NCBI GenBank assembly: GCA_038247245.1
Contig: JBBRVE010000088.1
Span: 1 to 12,432, forward strand
Reading direction: 5' to 3'
Source: JAPWJZ01 sp038247245
GTDB taxonomy: Bacteria > Pseudomonadota > Alphaproteobacteria > Micavibrionales > UBA2020
Length of the DNA stretch: 12,432 nt
Numbering within the stretch: position 1 is the stretch's first letter; each line of letters begins with the position of its first letter. The notes under the pieces are model-generated. The model saw only the letters and a list, made by a program, of their open reading frames with translations, searched no databases and was not told the DNA's origin. The position numbers were made by a program, and so were the translations under genes. Positions 1 through 6,138 of the stretch are shown one piece after another.

Positions 1-1
1 A

Positions 2-175
2 GCCGTCAACGACAATATCCGCGTGCTGTCTGCATCCGATAAATTTGAAACGCTGCAGGCAACGCCCGGTTTGCGCGACCATTTCATCAAGGCGCTGAAA
101 AAGACGCTGACCGATGCCGGCGAACCGGCCATCACGCCGCCGCCGAAAACTGATGGCACGGGTTTCAAACTTTAA
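2..175 (+). CDS. Unknown protein, C-terminal end only
   Basis: An open frame runs from the left edge to a TAA at 173-175 and gives the last 57 residues of a protein. The tail is hydrophilic, has a helical lysine-rich stretch (HFIKALKKTL) and ends in a proline-rich segment before TGFKL. There is no recognisable domain in this fragment and I do not assign a function. The next gene starts 17 bases downstream on the same strand with a good ribosome binding site in the gap, so the two are probably co-transcribed. Frame choice rests on the uninterrupted reading and on alphaproteobacterial-type codon use. Confidence 0.6.
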   Translation, partial: AVNDNIRVLSASDKFETLQATPGLRDHFIKALKKTLTDAGEPAITPPPKTDGTGFKL

Positions 176-192
176 CAGGGAAGGAGCTGCAA

Positions 193-813
193 ATGTTCTT
201 CAAGAAAAAACGCGAAGAAGCCGCTGCAAAAGCGGCCGAGGCAAAACAGCAGATCCTGCGCACGATTGACGACCGTTTCGCGGATGCCACGCAAAGCCGC
301 GACCCAGCCGAAAAAATCCTGAAACTGGAAGACCAGAAACAGGCCATCGACGCCTTCATCGAAACCGCGGAAGGCGACATCAAGTCGCAGGCGAAGGGTA
401 AATGGCTGGGCGGATATTTCGGTGTGACGATCGGCACCAACCTTGCCATTGATATCGTGTCTGTCGCGCTGACGGGCGTGCCTGCATCGGCATTGTTTAT
501 AGTTCCCAGCATTGTTCTGGGATGGATTACCGGGGATAAGCGCGTGGAAAAGGCCAAGGAAAAACTCCAGGCTGAAAACGCCGAATTCTTCGACAGCCTC
601 CGCGCGAAACGTGAACGTGCCGATGAGGCAGTGCAGTCTTCGATGAATATCGACATGCGCGACTTCGCGGAATCACCGAAATTTTCCCAGCTATTGGAGC
701 GCGTCCCCAGTCTCCGCCAGAAATTCGCGGAATCCTACCGCCGGCATGTGGATGGCACGATCAGCGATGTGCCGCCTGCGCCGAAGAAGAAAGATCCGGG
801 GCTGCATCTTTAA
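193..813 (+). CDS. Hypothetical protein with helical arms and a hydrophobic centre (206 aa)
   Basis: The protein is not recognised. It starts at an ATG 6 bases after an AAGGAGC ribosome binding site, which fixes the start well. Residues 1-22 are a Lys/Glu/Ala-rich amphipathic helix (FFKKKREEAAAK) and residues 40-65 look helical. Residues 71-111 are hydrophobic and glycine-containing and could form one or two membrane passes. Residues 115-148 are again a charged helix with coiled-coil character, and the tail is rich in proline and lysine (PPAPKKKDPG). No signal peptide is present. The arrangement suggests a membrane-associated or oligomeric helical protein. It appears to follow the partial upstream gene in an operon and faces trmJ across an inverted repeat. 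Confidence 0.8.
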   Translation: MFFKKKREEAAAKAAEAKQQILRTIDDRFADATQSRDPAEKILKLEDQKQAIDAFIETAEGDIKSQAKGKWLGGYFGVTIGTNLAIDIVSVALTGVPASALFIVPSIVLGWITGDKRVEKAKEKLQAENAEFFDSLRAKRERADEAVQSSMNIDMRDFAESPKFSQLLERVPSLRQKFAESYRRHVDGTISDVPPAPKKKDPGLHL

Positions 814-818
814 TTCAC

Positions 819-895
819 TGTCATCCTGAGCGGAACGAAGGATCACCCTTCGTTCCGCAAGAGCAGGGGGATTTTTCGCTGCGCTCAGAATGACA
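819..895. repeat. Nested inverted repeat, extragenic palindromic element
   Basis: The outer arms are TGTCATCCTGAGCG (819-832) and CGCTCAGAATGACA (882-895), complementary at 13 of 14 positions. A second, perfect stem lies inside the left part (830-858). The arm sequence resembles the GTCATYCTGAGCG-type dispersed intergenic repeat seen in many bacterial genomes, although only one copy is in this window. It fills almost the whole gap between two convergent genes, which is typical for such elements. Confidence 0.6.
830..858. terminator. Perfect 12-bp hairpin between convergent genes
   Basis: GCGGAACGAAGG (830-841) pairs perfectly with CCTTCGTTCCGC (847-858) around a 5-base loop, ATCAC. It follows the stop of the 206-residue gene by 16 bases and lies downstream of trmJ on the other strand. 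A T-rich stretch (ATTTTT, 871-876) follows only after 12 bases on the plus strand, so it is not a textbook intrinsic terminator. A role in ending or stabilising both transcripts is inferred from position and symmetry. Confidence 0.4.
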
Positions 896-904
896 AGATT
901 GAGG

Positions 905-1684
905 TTACTTCCGCATCCTCTTTCCGGTCAGGCAGGAGAAAATTCCGTGCATCGTTCGCACATCCTGTTGCGTCATGCCGGAGCGGTAAAAGAAATTGCC
1001 GATGTTGCGCAAAATGGTCGGGCGCTGTTCGGGGCTGCGGAAAAATCCGCCGGTGTCCAGGTCGTCTTCCAGATGTTTCATCAAATTCTCGACATCGCCC
1101 TTGGTCGCGGGCGCGGTGTCGCCAAGATCGGGCACGACCTGCTCTTCGCGGAACGGGTTGTCGGCGTTGAGCCATGCGTAGCAGGTCAGCAGAACGGCCT
1201 GCGCCAAATTCAGCGATGAAAATCCGGGATTGAGCGGGATGTTGACGATAGCGGATGCCAGCGCAACATCGTCGGATTCCAGCCCCGTGCGTTCCGGCCC
1301 GAACATGATGCCGCATTTCTGGGTGTTCACGTTGCGCGCACGGATTTCCTTCGCCGCCGCCTCAGCCGTATAAATGTCCTTCACCACGCCGCGTTCGCGC
1401 GCCGTCGTTGCCACCACGAAATCGAGGTCGGCGACAGCCTCGGTCGTCGTTTCATAAATTTTCGCGTTTTCAAGCAGGGCAATCGCGCCCGATGCCGCTG
1501 CCGTCGCATCCGGGTTCGGCCAGCCGTCGCGCGGCTTCACGATCCGCAATTCCGTCACCGCGCAATTCAGCATCGCGCGCGCGCACATGCCAATATTCTG
1601 CCCCAATTGCGGCCGTACGAGAATGACCGTGGGGGCAATGGGGATGGTTTTGGTGTTTTCTTTAGCTGTATTTGTGCCTGCCAT
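905..1684 (-). CDS. trmJ: tRNA (cytidine/uridine-32-2'-O)-methyltransferase TrmJ, SpoU/TrmH family
   Basis: This is a SPOUT-class RNA methyltransferase of 259 residues, the usual TrmJ length. The three family motifs are in order: motif 1 at residues 29-38 (QNIGMCARAM, with Asn30 and Arg36), motif 2 at 125-136 (GIMFGPERTGLE) and motif 3 at 149-164 (IPLNPGFSSLNLAQAV), which together build the knotted S-adenosylmethionine site. The C-terminal part (LRNIGNFFYRSG, then MHGIFS) matches the short helical extension that distinguishes TrmJ from TrmH. In known members the enzyme 2'-O-methylates position 32 of the tRNA anticodon loop. The ATG lies 3 bases after the gltX stop, so gltX and trmJ form a transcription unit with likely translational coupling. 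The first 17 residues are polar and probably disordered. Confidence 0.92.
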   Translation of the reverse strand: MAGTNTAKENTKTIPIAPTVILVRPQLGQNIGMCARAMLNCAVTELRIVKPRDGWPNPDATAAASGAIALLENAKIYETTTEAVADLDFVVATTARERGVVKDIYTAEAAAKEIRARNVNTQKCGIMFGPERTGLESDDVALASAIVNIPLNPGFSSLNLAQAVLLTCYAWLNADNPFREEQVVPDLGDTAPATKGDVENLMKHLEDDLDTGGFFRSPEQRPTILRNIGNFFYRSGMTQQDVRTMHGIFSCLTGKRMRK

Positions 1685-1687
1685 ATA

Positions 1688-3025
1688 TCAAGCCGCCTTC
1701 AGCCGCTCCAGCACCCGTTCACGCCCAATCAACGGCAGCAGGTCTTTCAGGTCGGGGCCATGTTCCTGGCCGGTGATGGCGCAGCGCAGGGGCATGAACA
1801 GTTCTTTGCCGCGGCGGTTGGTCTTTTGCTTGATGTCCTCGACCCATTTTTGCCAAGTGGTGTTATCCCACGGCGCGGGGGGCAGCAGTTCGGCGGCGGT
1901 TTTCGCGAAATCGGCGTCCTGAATAACGGGCGTCACGTTGCCCTTGGCCACATGCCACCAATCCTTGATGTCGCCGAGAATTTCGAGGTTCGGGCGCACG
2001 GCGTTCCAGAAGGCTTCGTCGATCTCGCCGAGGCCGAGAGCGGCCAGGCGATCTTTCACTTCGGCAAACGGTTTCTGGTGCAGGATTTTCGCGTTCAGGC
2101 GGTACAGCTCGTCCTCGTCGAATTTCGGCAGGTTGCGCGAGAATTTCGCGAAGTCGAAGCTGTTGATGACATCTTCCATCTTGAACATCGGCTCGATGGG
2201 GTCGGAGGTGCCAATGCGGGAGACGAGGGAGATCAGCGCCATCGGCTCAATGCCGACTTCTTCCATCAGCGATTTGATGCCGAAGCCGCCTTTACGTTTG
2301 GAGAGCTTGCCGCCCTCCATATCGCCCAGCAGCGTGACGTGTGCGAATTGCGGCGGCGTTGCGCCCAGCGCTTCGAACATCTGCACGTGCGTTGCGGTAT
2401 TGGTCACATGGTCTTCGCCGCGTACGATATGAGTGACGCCGAAATCGATATCGTCGATGACGGAGCAGATATGGTACAGCGGGCGACCGTCTTCGCGCAC
2501 CAGCACGGGGTCGGACATATCCTTGCCGTCAAATTCCACATGGCCGCGCACAAGGTCTTCCCACACGATGGGCGCGTGGTTCAGCTTGAAGCGCCAATGC
2601 GGCTTGCGGCCTGCGGCTTCATGCGCCGCAACCTGTTCGGGCGTCAGCGTCAGGGATTCACGGTCGTAAATCGGGGGCAGGCTGCGGCTCAGCTGCACCT
2701 TGCGCTTCAGCGCGAGTTCTTCTTCCGTTTCATAGCAGGGATAGAGGCGGCCATTGGCCTTCAGTTTTTCAATCGTGCGGGCGTAATCGGGGCCGCGGTC
2801 GCGCTGGCGGGCGAAGCTGTCCCAGTTAAGGCCGAGCCATTTCATGCCCGCCATGATGTCGTCCACGTTTTCTTCGGTCGAGCGGACAAGGTCGGTATCG
2901 TCGATGCGCAGCATGAACGTGCCCTTGTTCTTGCGCGCCCACAGCCAGACGATCAGCGCGGTGCGCGCGGAGCCGACATGCAGCTTTCCGGTGGGGCTGG
3001 GGGCAAATCTTACGGCGACGGTCAT
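1688..3025 (-). CDS. gltX: Glutamyl-tRNA synthetase (class I)
   Basis: This cytoplasmic class I aminoacyl-tRNA synthetase charges tRNA with glutamate. The N-terminal catalytic core opens with RFAPSPTGKLHVGSARTAL, where HVGS (16-19) is the HIGH signature. Further landmarks are LRIDDTD (39-45), the tRNA/ATP-site segment VRGEDHVTNT (201-210) and KLSKRKG (240-246) as the KMSKS loop. The helical anticodon-binding region follows and ends near a typical GRERVLERL tail. At 445 residues it is shorter than E. coli GltX (about 470), and it lacks the clustered zinc-binding cysteines of that enzyme. Many alphaproteobacteria carry two GltX paralogues, and the compact form with a KLSKR loop could be the second type, which in some species prefers tRNA-Gln. 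That assignment is tentative. The start ATG has a GAAGGG site 11 bases upstream. Confidence 0.95.
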   Translation of the reverse strand: MTVAVRFAPSPTGKLHVGSARTALIVWLWARKNKGTFMLRIDDTDLVRSTEENVDDIMAGMKWLGLNWDSFARQRDRGPDYARTIEKLKANGRLYPCYETEEELALKRKVQLSRSLPPIYDRESLTLTPEQVAAHEAAGRKPHWRFKLNHAPIVWEDLVRGHVEFDGKDMSDPVLVREDGRPLYHICSVIDDIDFGVTHIVRGEDHVTNTATHVQMFEALGATPPQFAHVTLLGDMEGGKLSKRKGGFGIKSLMEEVGIEPMALISLVSRIGTSDPIEPMFKMEDVINSFDFAKFSRNLPKFDEDELYRLNAKILHQKPFAEVKDRLAALGLGEIDEAFWNAVRPNLEILGDIKDWWHVAKGNVTPVIQDADFAKTAAELLPPAPWDNTTWQKWVEDIKQKTNRRGKELFMPLRCAITGQEHGPDLKDLLPLIGRERVLERLKAA

Positions 3026-3088
3026 GGTCTTATAATCCCTTCAAATTCAGACAGCCAATATACTACATGGCCTTAAAAAACCAAGTGG

Positions 3089-3118
3089 ATTATATGGCAA
3101 ATTATGCAGGAATTTCAT
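3089..3118 (-). promoter_or_regulatory. Candidate promoter for gltX-trmJ
   Basis: Reading the minus strand, a perfect TATAAT -10 box (3089-3094) lies 18 bases downstream of ATGAAA (3113-3118), which matches the -35 consensus at 4 of 6 positions. Transcription would start about 55-60 bases before the gltX ATG. A near-palindrome, AATTTCATGAATTT at 3111-3124, overlaps the -35 box and could be a binding site. No matching sigma-70 promoter of similar quality was seen for the divergent hydrolase gene. Confidence 0.35.
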
Positions 3119-3184
3119 GAATTTATGACTGTTCACAGGGGGTTGGTCAATCTGGCAGTATTATATCCAACAGGCAGGTATCAT

Positions 3185-4240
3185 ATGGTTCGCATTCTTC
3201 TCATCCTCTCCATCCTATTTTCCAGCGTGATTTTCACACCGCCCGCAGAGGCCGAGGGCGGCGGGCGGTTGCGCGAGATGCTGATGAAACGCCGCGCGGC
3301 GAAGGGCGAGGGCGAACAGAATGGCGGCCTTAGCGAGAAATTGCTGGAGGGGCTTGGCGGCGGAACTTGCGCCGACCGCAAGGCACAGGTTGAAAAATTG
3401 ATGAACAGCGGCAAAAAGGGGCGCAACGCGAAAGGCCCGCCCGGCGATATCATGGATATTCCCTATGGTGATGCACCGCTGCAAAAGCTGGATGTGTTCT
3501 ACCCAAAACGTAAGATAGAGAAACTGGCGCCCGTCATCATCATGGTGCATGGCGGCGGCTGGTGCGTTGGCGACAAGACTATGCGCGGCATGACCGGCAA
3601 TAAAATGGAACATTACACCGGCAAGGGTTTTTTATACGTCAGCGTAAATTACCCGATGGTGGCAGAAGGCAGCATGGCGTTGCAGCAGGGCAATGACGTG
3701 GCGCGCGCCGTTGCCTATGTGCAAAAACATGCGGCGGAATGGGGCGGTGACGCGACCCGCGTAATTCTGATGGGGCATTCGGCGGGCGCGCATCTGGTGT
3801 CGCTGGTTAATGCGGATGCCAAGATACGGGCAGATGCGGGTGTGACTAAACTGATCGGCACGGTGTCGCTCGACAGCGGCACGACCAATGTGGTGACGCA
3901 AATGAACCACCCGATCGAATTCATGAAGGAACGCTACGCCGAGGCGTTCGGGGACGTGGAAGCGTATTGGATTGAATCCTCGCCCTTCCACCAGCTGGAT
4001 AAAACCGCAGCGCCGTGGCTCAGCGTCTGTTCGTCGCAACGCACGGGCGACCCTTGCGGCCAGTCGGTCGAATATGCCGAAAAAAGCAACGCGCTCGGTA
4101 TTCCCGCAACCGTCATTCCGGTCAAGAAAGGCCATGGCGCGATCAACAATGAATTGGGCGTAGATGGCGAATATACGGATAGTGTGGATAAATTTATCGC
4201 AACGCTTGACCCTGTCGTGGCACGCTATATAAACGAGTGA
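3185..4240 (+). CDS. Exported alpha/beta hydrolase, esterase/lipase type (HGGGW)
   Basis: The protein is a predicted carboxylesterase of the alpha/beta-hydrolase fold. Residues 1-23 form a signal peptide: Arg3, a hydrophobic core ILLILSILFSSVIF, then a likely cleavage site after AEA (about 23). Mature residues 24-100 hold a charged linker. The catalytic domain carries the oxyanion-hole motif HGGGW (122-126) and the nucleophile elbow GHSAG (197-201, Ser199). The likely acid is Asp289 (RTGDP) and the likely base His317 (KKGHGA). This pattern fits the BD-FAE/arylformamidase-like group; the substrate cannot be inferred. An in-frame ATG at 3104 would add 27 residues without signal-peptide character, so I prefer 3185, which has a GGCAGG site upstream. 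Its stop overlaps the next gene, indicating coupled translation. Two cysteines, in CSSQ and DPCG, could form a disulfide in the envelope. Confidence 0.85.
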   Translation: MVRILLILSILFSSVIFTPPAEAEGGGRLREMLMKRRAAKGEGEQNGGLSEKLLEGLGGGTCADRKAQVEKLMNSGKKGRNAKGPPGDIMDIPYGDAPLQKLDVFYPKRKIEKLAPVIIMVHGGGWCVGDKTMRGMTGNKMEHYTGKGFLYVSVNYPMVAEGSMALQQGNDVARAVAYVQKHAAEWGGDATRVILMGHSAGAHLVSLVNADAKIRADAGVTKLIGTVSLDSGTTNVVTQMNHPIEFMKERYAEAFGDVEAYWIESSPFHQLDKTAAPWLSVCSSQRTGDPCGQSVEYAEKSNALGIPATVIPVKKGHGAINNELGVDGEYTDSVDKFIATLDPVVARYINE

Positions 4241-4524
4241 TGAAAAAATTCTTCCAGTTCCACATTGTGCCGCTCATCGTCTTTATCATTGCCGTGCTGG
4301 TCGCGCATGGCGGGAATGACAAAGCCCCGTTCCTTGTTATCGGCGCGTCGCTGTTCTCGCTGGTGGTATGGATGGGATATATCGCCAAGTCATTTGCGGG
4401 CGGGCGCAGCCGCAATTTGAAAAAGTCGATGGTTGCGGGGCTGCCGTTTGCATCCACCGCTGCCATTATTCTGGCCGCGAAAATGGGGTTGGTCGATCCC
4501 TTGCCTTTGCTGGGCTTCCGATAA
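4240..4524 (+). CDS. Small three-helix membrane protein (94 aa)
   Basis: The ATG shares its A with the TGA stop of the hydrolase gene (TGATG), so translation is almost certainly coupled. A GTG one codon earlier (4237) is an alternative start. Three hydrophobic segments are seen at about residues 8-23, 30-49 and 65-83, separated by short polar loops. The lysine/arginine-rich loop at 51-62 (SFAGGRSRNLKK) would lie in the cytoplasm under the positive-inside rule. The family is not recognised. Its coupling to an exported esterase suggests a shared envelope role, but that is only context. The TAA stop is immediately followed by the reverse-complement stop of the opposing gene, leaving no spacer. 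Confidence 0.7.
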   Translation: MKKFFQFHIVPLIVFIIAVLVAHGGNDKAPFLVIGASLFSLVVWMGYIAKSFAGGRSRNLKKSMVAGLPFASTAAIILAAKMGLVDPLPLLGFR

Positions 4525-5001
4525 TTAACGCTGCGGCGGTGCGAGTGTTTTCACAAGTTTCAGTTCCGGCTTGGCGCGCGGCTGGGGTTCAGTTTTAACT
4601 GTCGCGGCCTCGAATGCCGGTGACAATTCACCCACGCGGAAAGGATCGTCGCTGTTGTCATATGGCGCAAACACAGCCGGTTTCTTTCCGAATTTTTCCT
4701 TTACGGTTTCCGCCGCCACGCTGGCGAACATGCCGCCCACGGATTTATAAAGCGAAAACACTTCCTCGGCGATGCGGCGCAGGCGGCTTTTGCCGATGTC
4801 TTTTGCTTCTGTCGGTTCGTCTTTGGTCACTAGGGCGGCGAAGGGCAGGGGCAGGGCGAGCGCGCCAAGCGTGAAGCCTGCAATACCGCCCGCAATCGCG
4901 TTGGTTGTGACGGCTGCGCCGATAAAGGCACCGGCCACGGGTGCTGCCACCACCACGATCGCGACGCCCATTGCCAGCAACGCGCCTGCTGCGACATTCA
5001 T
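4525..5001 (-). CDS. Glycine/alanine-rich membrane protein with a polar tail (158 aa)
   Basis: The family is not recognised. Residues 1-58 are hydrophobic and rich in small residues (GALLAMGVAIVVVAAPVAGAF, then AIAGGIAGFTLGALALPLPF), consistent with two glycine-zipper-like membrane helices. Residues 59-105 are charged and probably helical (KSRLRRIAEEVFSLYKSVGG, then TVKEKFGKK). The last 50 residues are proline- and lysine-rich and probably disordered. The ATG has an AGGAG site 8 bases upstream. The gene starts 21 bases after the acetyltransferase stop and is probably the second gene of that unit. Its end abuts the stop of the opposing membrane protein gene without any spacer. Confidence 0.7.
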   Translation of the reverse strand: MNVAAGALLAMGVAIVVVAAPVAGAFIGAAVTTNAIAGGIAGFTLGALALPLPFAALVTKDEPTEAKDIGKSRLRRIAEEVFSLYKSVGGMFASVAAETVKEKFGKKPAVFAPYDNSDDPFRVGELSPAFEAATVKTEPQPRAKPELKLVKTLAPPQR

Positions 5002-5022
5002 GACTGATACTCCTGATATGTG

Positions 5023-5568
5023 TTACGCATAGATGCTCATCATGCGCTTGACGAAGCGCGGTAAATGGAGACCCTTGGGCGGATCAAGCGGGTTCAGGTA
5101 TTTTTTCATCTCGAGCGCGGTTTCGCCATCGCGGTAATATTTTTTCTCGGATCCCATCACGCCGAAACCCATGCTTTCATACAATCCACGCGCCTTGGCA
5201 TTGCTTTCACGTACTTGCAGCGTGACGGTATCAAATTCGTTTTTCAGAGCGGTTTCTTCAACCTGTCCGAGCAGCGCACGGCCAACGCCTTGCCCCTGGA
5301 ATTCAGGCGCCACGGCCAGCTGTGCGACGTTTACGGCGTTGCGCATAGTCGATGAATTGAATTCGGTCATGACGAAACCCGCGATCTGGTTGTCCGCCGT
5401 TTCGGCGATGATGACACGCATATCCCGGTCATTAACGTTCCAGCGTAGGTAACCGTCCAGGTCGGATGCCTCGTTTTTGTCGGCAAATGATTCCGCATAT
5501 ACCTTCGCCAGCGCGTCAATGTCGCGCGATGCGGCTTTACGGAAGGCGAGGGACAGTTTTGAAGACAT
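5023..5568 (-). CDS. GNAT-family N-acetyltransferase, RimI-like
   Basis: This is a GNAT-fold enzyme of 181 residues that transfers an acetyl group from acetyl-CoA to an amine. The acetyl-CoA pyrophosphate-binding motif A is at residues 84-100, with QGQGVGRALL as its core. Motif B is at 121-135 (ESNAKARGLYESMGF). A YYRDGETALEMKKYL segment (144-158) resembles the end of the RimI fold, where RimI acetylates the N-terminus of ribosomal protein S18. The extra C-terminal 20 residues (PPKGLHLPRFVKRMMSIYA) are not part of the usual RimI domain. The substrate is unproven, so no symbol is given. The ATG follows an AAGGA site that lies inside a potential hairpin. Confidence 0.88.
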   Translation of the reverse strand: MSSKLSLAFRKAASRDIDALAKVYAESFADKNEASDLDGYLRWNVNDRDMRVIIAETADNQIAGFVMTEFNSSTMRNAVNVAQLAVAPEFQGQGVGRALLGQVEETALKNEFDTVTLQVRESNAKARGLYESMGFGVMGSEKKYYRDGETALEMKKYLNPLDPPKGLHLPRFVKRMMSIYA

Positions 5569-5592
5569 AGGTTTCCTTTTAAAACGGAACCT
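5569..5592 (-). promoter_or_regulatory. Leader hairpin covering the acetyltransferase ribosome binding site
   Basis: Immediately upstream of the ATG, the mRNA would read AGGUUCC, a 9-base AU-rich loop, then GGAAACCU. The arms can form a 7-bp stem with one bulged A. The right arm contains most of the Shine-Dalgarno sequence (AAGGA) and ends next to the start codon, so the fold would compete with ribosome binding. The same dyad in DNA could be an operator. Either role is inferred from symmetry and position only. Confidence 0.3.
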
Positions 5593-5593
5593 A

Positions 5594-5622
5594 TATTTAC
5601 ATAACTTCTATATCAAAGTCAA
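5594..5622 (-). promoter_or_regulatory. Candidate sigma-70 promoter for the acetyltransferase gene
   Basis: On the minus strand, TTGACT (5617-5622) matches the -35 consensus at 5 of 6 positions. It lies exactly 17 bases from TAAATA (5594-5599), a weaker -10 (3 of 6). The region is AT-rich compared with the genes around it. It sits in the 66-base gap before the acetyltransferase ATG, so the short leader would consist mainly of the hairpin at 5569-5592. Confidence 0.4.
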
Positions 5623-5634
5623 CTAGAGCGGAAA

Positions 5635-6081
5635 TTATGCAGCGTTTTCAGCCGCTTTCCTGCGGCGTGCTTCGATGAAATCAATCACTTTCGGCGTTTC
5701 GCCTTCTTCGGGATGGGCGGTGACGATGCCGTTTTCAATCTCGTAGCCAAAGGCGCGGAACATGGTTTCCACCTGTGGCAGATCGCGCTCCATGATATCC
5801 GCCGTGCTCTGCGTGCCGGATTGCAGGAAGTGGTGCGGGTGCAGGCCAAAGGATTTGTAAAGGTAATCGCCGAACACAAAACCGTCGGTGCCGATCAACC
5901 CATGCGCGGCGACCAGCGCGGCGGCAAGCTGCGCGCGCACGACGACCGGATAGAAATCGGTGAGCGAGGACGCGTAAATCGCTTCCGAAAACACCTTCTT
6001 GAAGGCGGCGGGACTGTCGCAGGCGATCATCTTTTTATAGATGCCCTGCGCCTTGATGATCTCGTCGAACGTCTCTTCCAT
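5635..6081 (-). CDS. Hypothetical cytoplasmic protein (148 aa)
   Basis: The family is not recognised. I choose the ATG at 6081 because an AGGGGAG site lies 10 bases upstream; an upstream TTG at 6105 would add eight residues that overlap that site. The protein is soluble, with no signal peptide and no membrane helix. It is probably helical at the N-terminus (EETFDEIIKAQGIYKKM), with a conserved-looking middle (SSLTDFYPVVVRAQLAAALVAAHGLIGTDGFVFGD split by short turns) and a His-rich turn, LHPHHF (80-85). The C-terminal part (KVIDFIEARRRKAAE) is a basic helix. The gene follows nadE by 57 bases on the same strand and may be the last member of that unit. Confidence 0.75.
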   Translation of the reverse strand: MEETFDEIIKAQGIYKKMIACDSPAAFKKVFSEAIYASSLTDFYPVVVRAQLAAALVAAHGLIGTDGFVFGDYLYKSFGLHPHHFLQSGTQSTADIMERDLPQVETMFRAFGYEIENGIVTAHPEEGETPKVIDFIEARRRKAAENAA

Positions 6082-6138
6082 ACTTTTGAAACTCCCCTGT
6101 TTCAACGGTAGTGCCCAAATCGAAGTGCCGTTTAGTTT

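Noticed and set aside
1607..3076. Long plus-strand open frame of 489 codons opposite gltX
   Set aside because: It is the antisense shadow of gltX and trmJ, rich in His, Arg, Gly and Ala as expected for a complementary frame, without recognisable domains.
3104..3184. Upstream ATG for the hydrolase adding 27 residues
   Set aside because: The added residues are not a signal peptide and would bury the clear one starting at 3185; the AT-rich stretch looks like promoter DNA.
4237..4239. GTG start for the small membrane protein
   Set aside because: The adjacent ATG at 4240 in a TGATG overlap is the more common arrangement; the difference is one residue.
6082..6138. Possible hairpin (AACGG with CCGTT) after nadE as a terminator
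   Set aside because: The stem is only about five base pairs with a loop near 20 bases and no suitable T tract, so it is likely chance.
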